64,000 bases of DNA from Gilvimarinus chinensis DSM 19667. GTDB lineage: Bacteria; Pseudomonadota; Gammaproteobacteria; Pseudomonadales; Cellvibrionaceae. Where the stretch lies: positions 1 to 64,000 of the forward strand of contig NZ_KB898707.1 of assembly GCF_000377745.1 (NCBI RefSeq), in the 5' to 3' direction. Every line of letters starts with the position of its first letter. Positions within the stretch are counted from its first letter, which is position 1. Below, one piece after another: positions 26,190-34,580 of this stretch. The position numbers and the translations under genes were made by a program. Below the pieces are notes generated by a model. It saw nothing but the letters and a program-made list of their open reading frames with translations, searched no databases and was not told the origin of the DNA.

Positions 26190-27264
26190 AGCGGTTAACA
26201 CACTTCAGATCAGAGAAAGAGGTTTTGAGCCGTTCGACCATTGATACCTCTGCTTTTCTTAGCCATACACGTGGGTCATAATGTTTCTTATTGGGCTTGT
26301 CCTGGCCGTCCGGGTTGCCGATTTGGGACTGCAGGTATTCAGATTTATCGGCGTAATAGTCCAATACACCTTTCCAGCTGGCCCATTGTGTATCAGTGTC
26401 TATGTTCATTTTCACTACGCCATAACTGATAGCATTGTGAATATCCTCGATGGATGAACCTGAACCGCCATGGAACACAAAGCGCAGGGGGTGGTCGCTG
26501 TTTCCTGAAAAATGAGCCCTTAGGTAATCTCGGGAATTCTTAAGAATGTCCGGGCGCAGCTGTACATTACCTGGCTTATACACTCCATGAACATTCCCAA
26601 ACGCAGCGGCAATATTAAAGTTCGAACCAATCTTTGATAGCTCAGTGAACGCTTGCGCGACTTCTTCGGGCTGAGTGTATAGTTGGCTGCTATCGATATC
26701 GCTATTATCAACCCCATCTTCTTCACCGCCCGTGCACCCAAGCTCGATTTCAATACCCATTCCCAGGTTATTAAGCTTTTTGTAGTATTGCGCAGAAATC
26801 CCAATGTTGTCCGATAATGGTTCTTCTGATAGGTCGAGCATATGTGAACTAAAAAGTGTCCGACCGGCCTTTGATAAGTGGTTCTCATTGGCGTGCAAAA
26901 GACCGTCGATCCACGGTAGTAGTTTTTTTGCAGCGTGATCGGTATGAAGAATAACCGGTACGCCATAGGACTTAGCGGCAACGTCTATATAATGAGCGGC
27001 CGCGATAGAGCCTTGGATAGAGTTTTCTATGGGGTCATCACTTAATCCTTTACCAATGAAAAAGGCGGCTCCGCCGTTTGATAGCTGAATTACCACCGGT
27101 GAGCGAACCCGCTTGGCGCATTCCAAGACGGCGTTAACAGAATTTGTCCCTACAACATTAACGGCCGGAAGAGCGTAGCCATTTTCAAGGGCATGATTAT
27201 AGATGATTTCGGCGTCGCTTCCGCTCACCACACCGGGAGATATATTATTTAATGAGGTTGTCAT
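26182..27264 (-). CDS. fbaA: class II fructose-bisphosphate aldolase
   Basis: This 360-residue protein is of the E. coli FbaA type. Zinc ligands and substrate motifs are visible: VILHTDHAAKK near residue 103, GIEIELGCTGGEEDGVDN near 165, FGNVHGVYKPGNV near 220, and FHGGSGSSIEDI near 262. It condenses glyceraldehyde-3-phosphate and dihydroxyacetone phosphate into fructose-1,6-bisphosphate, or the reverse. It stands between tpiA (13 bp upstream) and fbp (overlapping), so the trio would drive triose phosphate towards hexose phosphate. Confidence 0.95.
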   Translation of the reverse strand: MTTSLNNISPGVVSGSDAEIIYNHALENGYALPAVNVVGTNSVNAVLECAKRVRSPVVIQLSNGGAAFFIGKGLSDDPIENSIQGSIAAAHYIDVAAKSYGVPVILHTDHAAKKLLPWIDGLLHANENHLSKAGRTLFSSHMLDLSEEPLSDNIGISAQYYKKLNNLGMGIEIELGCTGGEEDGVDNSDIDSSQLYTQPEEVAQAFTELSKIGSNFNIAAAFGNVHGVYKPGNVQLRPDILKNSRDYLRAHFSGNSDHPLRFVFHGGSGSSIEDIHNAISYGVVKMNIDTDTQWASWKGVLDYYADKSEYLQSQIGNPDGQDKPNKKHYDPRVWLRKAEVSMVERLKTSFSDLKCVNRYE

Positions 27265-27277
27265 GTTGTCTCCACTG

Positions 27278-28054
27278 TTACTTAAGTTCGCATTGCGTGC
27301 ATATTTGCAGAAAATGTTCTGGATCTAGGCTGGCGCCACCCACAAGCAAGCCGTCTATATCGGGCTTTTCTAGTAATTCGCACGCATTCTTACGGCTTAC
27401 GCTGCCGCCATATAAAATCCGGGTTTTTTGCGAAAAGGCCGCACCGTACTTCTCTTTCAAGCAATGCCGAATAAATTGATGTACTTCTTGTGCTAGCTCG
27501 GGATCAGCAGATTTTCCACTGCCAATGGCCCAAACAGGTTCGTAGGCAATACAAACATCGCCCTCGTAGTCCTGAATCTCCTTTAAGCCTTCGTCGATCT
27601 GACGGAAAAGAATGTCTTTGGTGATGCCCGCTTCTTTTTCCTCTGCGTTTTCCCCTATACACAAGACGGGCAGTAAGCCGTGGGTAAGTGCATTTTTAAC
27701 CTTGATATTGCAGCTGATATTGTTTTCGCGAAACATTTGTCTTCGTTCACTGTGGCCTATTAAGCACAGGCTGCAGCCAACTTTCTTGAGCATTTCCGCA
27801 GAGGTTTCACCGGTATAGGCACCCGATTCAAATTTACTGACATTCTGGCTACCAATCTGTACTTCAGAATGATGAAGCAGACTAAGCATGTCGCGTATGT
27901 ATATATAGGGCGGACAAACCGCAATGTCCGTATCAAATTCCTTGCCTACCAGGGTGGCAATAGAAGTACACATTAGGTCAATGCCGCCATTGAGCTTCCA
28001 GTTAGCGATAATCAATGAGCGTCGGCCCGCAGACGGGTTGGTGGTTGCATTCAC
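27278..28054 (-). CDS. tpiA: triosephosphate isomerase
   Basis: This 258-residue protein carries the TIM signatures: IIANWKLNG at residues 15-23 with the catalytic lysine, LIGHSERR near 98 with the catalytic histidine, CIAYEPVWAIGSGKSA near 170 with the catalytic glutamate, and ILYGGSV near 215. It interconverts glyceraldehyde-3-phosphate and dihydroxyacetone phosphate. It is the first gene of the tpiA-fbaA-fbp operon and divergent from uxaC. A housekeeping copy is usually elsewhere on the chromosome, so this is probably a pathway-dedicated copy; that cannot be shown here. Confidence 0.95.
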   Translation of the reverse strand: MNATTNPSAGRRSLIIANWKLNGGIDLMCTSIATLVGKEFDTDIAVCPPYIYIRDMLSLLHHSEVQIGSQNVSKFESGAYTGETSAEMLKKVGCSLCLIGHSERRQMFRENNISCNIKVKNALTHGLLPVLCIGENAEEKEAGITKDILFRQIDEGLKEIQDYEGDVCIAYEPVWAIGSGKSADPELAQEVHQFIRHCLKEKYGAAFSQKTRILYGGSVSRKNACELLEKPDIDGLLVGGASLDPEHFLQICTQCELK

Positions 28055-28135
28055 TTAATAAACCTATTCGTTGAATTTATGGAGGCTGTGGAGAAGCCTA
28101 TTTACAGCTTGGAAAGGATGATAGTTGAACTAAAT

Positions 28136-28154
28136 TGGTATGACAACCCTACCA
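28136..28154. promoter_or_regulatory. hexuronate operator between tpiA and uxaC
   Basis: TGGTA-N9-TACCA, flanked on both sides to give ATTGGTA...TACCAAT. It is one of five 19-bp sites with this layout in the window (also 32153, 42569, 47236, 50266). It lies in the 307-bp divergent region, 82 bp upstream of tpiA and about 208 bp before uxaC, so it may control both. The rest of that region shows no gene. E. coli UxuR/ExuR sites share the TTGGTA/TACCAA arms. Confidence 0.7.
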
Positions 28155-28361
28155 ATAATGTGGTTGATAAGACTATATCATCGAAGTAGGCAGAAAAAGA
28201 GCGCTTTAAATGATCGAAAATCTGGTGCGATTGTCGAGCTGCAGTGAGCGGAGATAAGTGTTCTTGAAACCTAATCTCGAAATCGATATATTGGCAAAGT
28301 GGCATTACCAAAGGCAGGCGCCCGAAGGTATCGCTTTAAGCTTATATATCTGGAGTCACCC

Positions 28362-29780
28362 GTGAATATACCCCTACAACTTGATGAAAACCGTTTGTTT
28401 CCCTCAGATTCCCGAGAGCGAACAATCGCCCGTGAGCTTTATGACAGCGTAAAAAACTTGCCTATCATCAGCCCTCACGGTCACACGGATCCATCCTGGT
28501 TTGCCGACAACGAGTGTTTTCCCAACCCTACCGAGTTGTTGATTAAGCCAGACCACTATGTATTTCGGATGCTCTACAGCCAGGGCGTTGAACTTTCAGA
28601 TTTAGGCTTAAAAAACCGCGCAAACCCCGCAGCATCGCAGGTAGACCCCCGCGATGCGTGGCGCTTGTTTGCCGAGCACTATTATCTGTTCCGTGCCACA
28701 CCCAGCCGAACCTGGCTCGACTATGTGTTTAAAAACGTCTTCTCATTGGATACCGTGCTGTCACCCGATACGGCAGATCACTACTATGACACCATCGAGA
28801 AGGCCTTAAAGCAGGATGATTTCCGCCCGCGACAATTGTTTGAGCGCTTTAATATCGAAGTCTTGGCAACCACCGAGTCACCCTTAGACGATTTGGCACA
28901 CCATCGCAAGATTATGGAGTCGGATTGGCAGGGTCGGGTAATTACGGCCTTTAGACCGGATAATGTGGTGGATCCGGAGCACGACGGGTTTAACGAGAAT
29001 GTCGACGCTTTGGGCAAGCTGACCTCGGAAGATGTCAGTAGTTTTACAGGGTACCTGAACGCACTGCGGCAAAGGCGCGAGTTTTTTAAACAGCATGGTG
29101 CGACCTCTTCAGATCACGGTCACCCCACGCCGGCCACGGCGGATTTATCTGAGGCGGAAGCAGCTAAGCTGTACCAAACTGTCCGCGCTGGGGGCTGCAG
29201 TCGTGACGAGGCAGAGCTTTTCCGGGCGCAAATGCTCACCGAAATGGCAAAAATGAGCATCGACGATGGCCTGGTGATGCAAATTCACCCAGGCAGTTAT
29301 CGCAATCACAATCAAAGCTTGTTCGAGAATTTTGGTCGGGACAAAGGGGCCGATATTCCACTTAGGGCCGAATTTGTCGAGAACCTCCGGCCGCTTCTCA
29401 GTCGTTTGGGCAATAGTAAAAAACTGGAAATCATCTTGTTCACGTTGGATGAAACGAATTATTCACGTGAGGTTGCGCCTTTAGTCGGACATTATCCAAG
29501 CCTTAAGGCGGGGCCTGCCTGGTGGTTTCACGATAGTCCCGAGGGTATGAAGCGATTCCGTGAGCAGATGACCGAAACTGCTGGCTTTTACAACACGGTT
29601 GGCTTTAACGACGACACCCGGGCGTTTTTATCTATCCCGGCACGACACGATGTAGCGCGGCGTTGCGACTGTGCGTATCTGGCCGGTTTGGTCAATACCG
29701 GGCGTTTAAGCCTAAGCGATGCCCAAGAGGTGGCTGTTGATTTAACCTACAACCTCGCGAAAAAGGCCTACCATTTATGA
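28362..29780 (+). CDS. uxaC: glucuronate isomerase
   Basis: The protein is 472 residues from a GTG at 28362, which has TGGAG six bases upstream. The open frame continues 21 codons upstream without a ribosome site and gives a non-family extension. Metal-binding SPHGHTDPSWFADN near residue 33 is diagnostic, as are RTWLDYVF and DDTRAFLSIPARHDVARR. UxaC converts D-glucuronate to D-fructuronate (or galacturonate to tagaturonate). With UxuB and UxuA in this window, the glucuronate branch is implied. The stop overlaps uxuB as ATGA. Confidence 0.95.
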   Translation: MNIPLQLDENRLFPSDSRERTIARELYDSVKNLPIISPHGHTDPSWFADNECFPNPTELLIKPDHYVFRMLYSQGVELSDLGLKNRANPAASQVDPRDAWRLFAEHYYLFRATPSRTWLDYVFKNVFSLDTVLSPDTADHYYDTIEKALKQDDFRPRQLFERFNIEVLATTESPLDDLAHHRKIMESDWQGRVITAFRPDNVVDPEHDGFNENVDALGKLTSEDVSSFTGYLNALRQRREFFKQHGATSSDHGHPTPATADLSEAEAAKLYQTVRAGGCSRDEAELFRAQMLTEMAKMSIDDGLVMQIHPGSYRNHNQSLFENFGRDKGADIPLRAEFVENLRPLLSRLGNSKKLEIILFTLDETNYSREVAPLVGHYPSLKAGPAWWFHDSPEGMKRFREQMTETAGFYNTVGFNDDTRAFLSIPARHDVARRCDCAYLAGLVNTGRLSLSDAQEVAVDLTYNLAKKAYHL

Positions 29781-31252
29781 TTTCTCAACCGCGATTAAAT
29801 AAGGCGAATCTCTCGCAGGCAAAAGCCGCTCTCGGCCAGCCAGCTTCAATGGGCAATCGCTCTGATAACAAAATTGTACATATCGGCATTGGGGCGTTTA
29901 GCCGGGCCCATCAGGCTCTTTATACGCAAATTGCTAACGATAAAACCCAAGACTACTGGTCTATCGTGGGCGTAAGTCTGCGCAGCCCGGGGGTAAGAGA
30001 TACCCTCAAGCCGCAAGATTATTTGTACACCATTAAAGAGCGCTCGCTAAACGAAAATAATTTGCGCTGTATTAGTTGTCTGGAAGATATATTGGTGGGC
30101 AGTGAAAATGCCCAGGCAGTCATTGATCAGATCGCTGACGAGGCGACCAAAATAGTGACTGTCACTGTGACCGAAAAAGGCTATTGTCAGGCGAGCCAGC
30201 GTTTGGATACAGATAACAAAGCTGTGGCAGCGGATATTGAGTCAGGCTCTTGCACTAGCTTGCCGGCCTATTTGGCCCGTGCACTGCTTGCTCGCAAAAA
30301 TGCCGGGTTAGCGGGTATCACTATTGTGAGCTGCGACAACCTGCCCAACAATGGTGAGATTCTGCAAAATGTTGTTAAGGATTTTGCCGATACCCTGCAA
30401 GCCGAGCTGCGCAACTGGATTGACGACAATGTACGTTTTTGTTCCACCATGGTGGATCGTATTGTTCCCGCTGCAACCGAGCAGGTAGTGCAGGAAATAT
30501 CCGATGATATTGGTTTGCATGATTCGGGGGCATTGTTGTGTGAACCCTATAAACAGTGGGTAATAGAGGATAATTTTCTGTCCTCTCGGCCTGCTTGGGA
30601 AGAGGCCGGTGCGCTCTTGGTGGAAGATGTGGCCGCCTACGAAAAGCTAAAATTACGGATGCTCAACGGCTGTCACTCGGCACTGGCGTATATCGGTTCA
30701 CTATTGGGGGATGAGTTTATCCACCAAACCATAACGCGCCCCGAGGTGGAAGCTTTTATTGTGCGTTTAATGGTTTCCGAGCAAAGCCAATCGCTTCAGG
30801 TGCCACCTGGAATTGATATTGATCAGTACAGCAGCGCTGTTATCGAACGGTTTAAAAATAAATACGTTCCTTATCGCAATGCCCAAGTGGCGACTGACGG
30901 ATCGTTAAAATTGCCACAGCGTTTGTTATTTTCTGCGTATGACCTTCGGCAGAAGAGCATAGCACCACAGTGTATTGCCTTGGCGGTGGCGGCTTGGCTG
31001 CAGTATTTAGTGGGTTATACCGCCGGTGGTTCTTATGTGGTGAGTGACCCTAATCTGGATATGTTAGAAGGAATTATTGCGGCTAACTCAAACGATTCTG
31101 CACAGTTGGTAAGTGCGATGATGTCGCAAAGCGGTGTCTTCCCAGAGTCATTACAACAAGACGATGTGTTTGAGTCTATGGTGCTTGAGTGTTACGAGAG
31201 TTTGCAGTCTCAGGGGATAACCGATGTATTGGTTAATATCACCGCCCACTGA
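29777..31252 (+). CDS. uxuB: D-fructuronate reductase (mannonate oxidoreductase)
   Basis: This 491-residue protein is of the polyol-specific long-chain dehydrogenase family. IVHIGIGAFSRAHQALYT near residue 34 is the NAD-binding start; KLRMLNGCHSALAYIGSLLGD near 293 holds the Lys-Asn-His catalytic set. It reduces D-fructuronate to D-mannonate. Mannitol dehydrogenases are the main alternative, but coupling with uxaC and the presence of uxuA support UxuB. The ATG overlaps the uxaC stop. A nine-base-pair inverted repeat covers its own stop codon. Confidence 0.93.
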   Translation: MISQPRLNKANLSQAKAALGQPASMGNRSDNKIVHIGIGAFSRAHQALYTQIANDKTQDYWSIVGVSLRSPGVRDTLKPQDYLYTIKERSLNENNLRCISCLEDILVGSENAQAVIDQIADEATKIVTVTVTEKGYCQASQRLDTDNKAVAADIESGSCTSLPAYLARALLARKNAGLAGITIVSCDNLPNNGEILQNVVKDFADTLQAELRNWIDDNVRFCSTMVDRIVPAATEQVVQEISDDIGLHDSGALLCEPYKQWVIEDNFLSSRPAWEEAGALLVEDVAAYEKLKLRMLNGCHSALAYIGSLLGDEFIHQTITRPEVEAFIVRLMVSEQSQSLQVPPGIDIDQYSSAVIERFKNKYVPYRNAQVATDGSLKLPQRLLFSAYDLRQKSIAPQCIALAVAAWLQYLVGYTAGGSYVVSDPNLDMLEGIIAANSNDSAQLVSAMMSQSGVFPESLQQDDVFESMVLECYESLQSQGITDVLVNITAH

Positions 31253-31264
31253 GGAGCGGTGATA
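31237..31264. terminator. hairpin between convergent uxuB and uxuR
   Basis: TATCACCGC (31237-31245) and GCGGTGATA (31256-31264) form a perfect nine-base-pair stem around a ten-base loop that holds the uxuB stop codon. No T-tract follows on either strand. It separates two convergent genes only 22 bp apart, so a termination or mRNA-end role is plausible. Confidence 0.5.
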
Positions 31265-31274
31265 AACGAAGAGG

Positions 31275-31970
31275 TTAGCTTGGGCGGCCGAAGTAAGTGG
31301 CCGCCGCTTCAGAGGCATTGTCGATGTGGAGACGCATGGCGTTGCGAGCTTTCTCCGGGTTGCGCTGCTCCAATGCTTCTATGATGCGTTTGTGATCATC
31401 AATAGAGGGGTGGACCCCTTCTTTGCGCAAACGCTCCAGGAACGCCGTGCTTAGCTCGGATTCATTGCGCAGCTTCCATAGCCAGTCAACGACGGCTGAA
31501 ATAGCACTGTTTTGGCTGGCGTCTGCGATGATTTTATGAAAGGTCCAGTCGGCTTTTTCAGACGCGTCTTCATGTTTCTCTTCTTCGGCCATATCTTGCA
31601 GAGCCGCTTTAAGTTTAGCGATATCTTCGTCGGTGATACGCGCGGCGGCGAGTGCGCAAGCCTCGGCTTCGAGAATATAGCGAATCTCCAGGATTTCAAA
31701 CGGGCCGACCCCTTTATCCCCGTTATCGAGTCTAGGTTTTGTGTCAGATACGTATATTCCGGATCCGGTACGAATTTCGATAATACCGGACAGTTCCATG
31801 GCAATCATGGCTTCGCGAATCGTTGGGCGACTGACGCCTAGTCTTTCTGCAAGATCACGCTCGGCAGGAAACTTATCACCGGGTTTTAAGGTGCCATCCT
31901 TAACTAAGCTAGAAAGTTGTTCCGCGACCTTAATGTATAAGCGCTCTGCTTTAATTGTTCGAAATTCCAC
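31275..31970 (-). CDS. uxuR: UxuR-like GntR/FadR-family regulator
   Basis: This 231-residue protein has a winged helix (LYIKVAEQLSSLVKDGTLKPGDKFPAERDLAERLGVSRPTIREAMIAMELSGII) and an FCD domain (EILEIRYILEAEACALAAARI, then DWTFHKIIADASQNSAI). The pattern is that of the UxuR/ExuR/KdgR-like FadR subgroup. It is divergent from kdgK, with operator 32153 between them. The five 19-bp sites across the hexuronate genes make it the natural regulator. Known relatives are repressors released by fructuronate or a related sugar acid. The effector here is inferred. Confidence 0.87.
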   Translation of the reverse strand: MEFRTIKAERLYIKVAEQLSSLVKDGTLKPGDKFPAERDLAERLGVSRPTIREAMIAMELSGIIEIRTGSGIYVSDTKPRLDNGDKGVGPFEILEIRYILEAEACALAAARITDEDIAKLKAALQDMAEEEKHEDASEKADWTFHKIIADASQNSAISAVVDWLWKLRNESELSTAFLERLRKEGVHPSIDDHKRIIEALEQRNPEKARNAMRLHIDNASEAAATYFGRPS

Positions 31971-32152
31971 TGTATTTAACCTGCTGATTCATTGGGCTTG
32001 TAACGGATATAAGGTGAGCCAGCTCTGCAAGATGGCTATCAAAGGGTCAAGCCGCTAGCGACCCTATATCTTAACCTAAGTTAACGAGAAGATTAACCGG
32101 TTTCGAGGCTTGTTTAACCTTGTTTTTATCGGAAGTTACGAGTATCGTAAAA

Positions 32153-32171
32153 TGGTAAGGTGGTATTACCA
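32153..32171. promoter_or_regulatory. hexuronate operator between uxuR and kdgK
   Basis: TGGTAAGGTGGTATTACCA: outer arms TGGTAA/TTACCA are a perfect 6-bp inverted repeat separated by seven bases, with an inner TGGTA repeat. A TAAAAT -10-like box (32148-32153) abuts it on the kdgK side. The position, 36 bp before the kdgK ATG, fits repression by blocking the promoter. Confidence 0.78.
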
Positions 32172-32206
32172 ATAAATCGATAACCAACCCCAGTGTGAAT
32201 AATTGG

Positions 32207-33103
32207 ATGAAGAATAAAATAGCGGCATTCGGCGAATGCATGTTGGAACTGACAAAAACTGTAAATCAGAGTTATCACTTGGGGTATGGCGGCGATACGC
32301 TTAACAGTGCTGTATACATGGCTCGTGCTGGCGCCGATGTAACCTACTACACGGCCTTGGGGGACGATGCTTACAGTGACTACTTGCTAGATGCTTGGCG
32401 CTCAGAGGGAGTTAACACAAACTTGGTGCTGCGCTGTGAAGGAAAAGTCCCCGGCCTGTACATCATTAATACGGATGATGAGGGTGAGCGTAGTTTCGAG
32501 TACTGGCGTGATAATGCTCCCGTGAGATCAATAATAAAGGATCACCCAGATACTCTGGCCAGCCTTTTTGAATTCGATTATTTATATCTAAGTGGAATTA
32601 CTCTTTCTTTGTTTGACGACTCGGATCGGGCTTTACTTGCAGATTTTGTCAAACGGTTCCGCGAGCGTGGCGGCGTGGTTGCATTTGATACTAATTATAG
32701 AGCTAAGGGATGGTGCTCAAACTCTAAAGCCAAAACGGTTATCTCCTCGTTTCTTAAGTTAGTCGACATAGCGTTGCCAAGTTTGGATGACGAGAAAGAG
32801 TTGTATGGACATCAAACGCTTGAAGACTGCCTAGATCATTACCGGAAATTGGGTGTGAAAGAAGTCATTATCAAGGACGGTAAGAATGGCTGCTTTGCGC
32901 TAATAGACGGCGAACTATCGCATTACCCATTGACCAAGGTGGTTTCCCCTGTTGATACGACCTCGGCGGGAGATTCGTTTAATGGTGCATACCTTGCAGC
33001 AAAGGCTGATAACTGCACTATCGCGCAAGCGATAACCTTGGGTCAGGAATGTGCCGCTCATGTTATTCAGCACCCAGGTGCGATTGTTGCGCGAAAAATT
33101 TAA
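32207..33103 (+). CDS. kdgK: 2-keto-3-deoxygluconate kinase (PfkB family)
   Basis: The protein is 298 residues from MKNKIAAFGECMLEL; a GTG four codons upstream is possible. GYGGDTLNSAVYMARAGADVTY near residue 28 and DTTSAGDSFNGAYLA near 253 are the two PfkB signatures. GlcA-derived KDG is the expected substrate because KduD, UxuA and UxaC/UxuB all converge on KDG here. It makes KDPG, but no KDPG aldolase lies in this region. The TRAP transporter genes follow within 20 bp, so kdgK and transport are likely one transcript. Confidence 0.88.
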   Translation: MKNKIAAFGECMLELTKTVNQSYHLGYGGDTLNSAVYMARAGADVTYYTALGDDAYSDYLLDAWRSEGVNTNLVLRCEGKVPGLYIINTDDEGERSFEYWRDNAPVRSIIKDHPDTLASLFEFDYLYLSGITLSLFDDSDRALLADFVKRFRERGGVVAFDTNYRAKGWCSNSKAKTVISSFLKLVDIALPSLDDEKELYGHQTLEDCLDHYRKLGVKEVIIKDGKNGCFALIDGELSHYPLTKVVSPVDTTSAGDSFNGAYLAAKADNCTIAQAITLGQECAAHVIQHPGAIVARKI

Positions 33104-33122
33104 TAATAATGAGATTAATATA

Positions 33123-34091
33123 ATGATAAGACTCGTAATTCTATCTCTATTTTCATTAATCCTATCGTCCTGTGGCATAAGCCAGGATGTAAAGGTTTTG
33201 AAACTTGCGCATGGGTTGGATGCGAAGCACCCCGTGCACCTGTCTATGGTTCATTTTGCCGAACGCTTAGAAGACTATTCTGACGGGGAAATGAGAGTCA
33301 GGATATACCCATCTGGGCAGCTTGGTAGTGAACGGGAGCTAATTGAGCTGATTCAGATTGGTAGTATTGATTTGACCAAGGTTTCTGCTAGCTCGCTAGA
33401 GCCATTTATTCCAAAAATGAAGATATTCAGCACGCCTTATCTGTTTCACAGTAGCGATCATTTATGGTCCGTGTTGAATGGAAGTATCGGGGAAGAGTTA
33501 CTGAAGGCCGGTGAGCCTTACCGTATTCGAGGCTTAGGTTACTATGATGCCGGTAGCCGGAGTTTTTACACCACAAAGCGCGCTGTCAGTTCTCCTGAAC
33601 ATCTCCAAGGCATGAAAATCCGGGTTATGAACAGCCCCTCCGCCGTCGCCATGGTAAAAGCGATGGGCGGCGCTCCTACGCCTATATCCTGGGGCGAGTT
33701 GTACACATCCTTGCAGCAAGGCGTGGTCGATGGTGCCGAGAACAACCTCCCCAGTTTCTATCTGTCCAAGCATTATGAGGTGGCTAAATACCTGATTCTA
33801 GATGAGCATACCTCGATTCCCGATGTTGTCATCACGGGAACTAAAACGTGGGATCTGTTGAATGATCAGCAGCGACAATGGGTCGATAAAGCCATGGACG
33901 ACTCGGTGGCTTTTGAACGTAACTTGTGGGAAAAAGTTAGTCAGGAATCTTTAGCTGAAGTTAAGAAGTCAGGGGTCACGGTTGTCGAAGCGGATAAAAG
34001 TCAATTTCTGGAGAGTGTAAAGCCAATTCACGAACAGATAAAAAGCTCTGATCTAGGTGAGCTGTACAACAAGATTAGAGAGGTTCACTAA
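33123..34091 (+). CDS. TRAP transporter substrate-binding protein (DctP family)
   Basis: The protein is 322 residues from MIRLVILSLFSLILSSC, a signal with a lipobox cysteine at residue 17, so probably lipid-anchored in the periplasm. LKLAHGLDAKHPVHLSMVHFAERL opens the DctP domain; GSRSFYTTKRAVSSPEHLQGMKIRVM near 150 contains the arginine that binds the substrate carboxylate. WGELYTSLQQGVVDGAENN near 185 is characteristic. TRAP systems import acids with sodium; here uronates or unsaturated oligouronides are the inferred cargo. The start is chosen at the signal peptide; the longer frame overlaps kdgK. Its stop overlaps the next gene (TAATG). Confidence 0.92.
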   Translation: MIRLVILSLFSLILSSCGISQDVKVLKLAHGLDAKHPVHLSMVHFAERLEDYSDGEMRVRIYPSGQLGSERELIELIQIGSIDLTKVSASSLEPFIPKMKIFSTPYLFHSSDHLWSVLNGSIGEELLKAGEPYRIRGLGYYDAGSRSFYTTKRAVSSPEHLQGMKIRVMNSPSAVAMVKAMGGAPTPISWGELYTSLQQGVVDGAENNLPSFYLSKHYEVAKYLILDEHTSIPDVVITGTKTWDLLNDQQRQWVDKAMDDSVAFERNLWEKVSQESLAEVKKSGVTVVEADKSQFLESVKPIHEQIKSSDLGELYNKIREVH

Positions 34092-34570
34092 TGACACTAA
34101 CTAAAATATGTAATCGTATTGATTACGTGTTAGAGGTTTTTACGAGCATTTTAATGGTCGGCTTGGTGCTGGATGTTACTTGGCAAGTAATTACCAGGTT
34201 CTTTACTAGTAACCCGAGCTCCTTTACCGAAGAGTTAGCACGGTTCTTTCTAATATGGATTGCCTTCCTGGGGGCGGCTCACGCTTATCGCAAAGGCGCT
34301 CACTTAGGGCTCGATTACTTTGTAAATAAATTTTCGGATACCGTTAAGAAAGGAATCGTGAGTCTGGTTCTTATATTTGTAACCGTTTTTAGTATATGTA
34401 TTCTTTTCGTGGGGGGTAGCTGTTTAGCGTATCTTGCCTGGGATTTAGAGCAGACTTCTGCGTCCCTGGGGCTATCCATTAGTCTTGTTTATCTTGTGAT
34501 ACCTATAAGCGGCTTACTGTTCGTGTTATTTACTGCCGAGTTCTATAAAAACTATTCGAATAATATTTAA
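34091..34570 (+). CDS. TRAP transporter small permease (DctQ family)
   Basis: This 159-residue membrane protein has four hydrophobic segments (about residues 15-33, 45-63, 88-107 and 128-150). FTEELARFFLIWIAFLGAAHAYRKGAHLG is the DctQ hallmark. It forms the membrane complex with the large permease encoded 10 bp downstream. It overlaps the binding-protein gene by one base. The transport role follows from the family; cargo is inferred from the neighbours. Confidence 0.92.
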   Translation: MTLTKICNRIDYVLEVFTSILMVGLVLDVTWQVITRFFTSNPSSFTEELARFFLIWIAFLGAAHAYRKGAHLGLDYFVNKFSDTVKKGIVSLVLIFVTVFSICILFVGGSCLAYLAWDLEQTSASLGLSISLVYLVIPISGLLFVLFTAEFYKNYSNNI

Positions 34571-34580
34571 TGGAAGTGCT

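Noticed and set aside
28299-28361. Upstream ATG for uxaC
   Set aside because: No ribosome site and no family similarity in the 21 extra codons; GTG at 28362 has TGGAG upstream.
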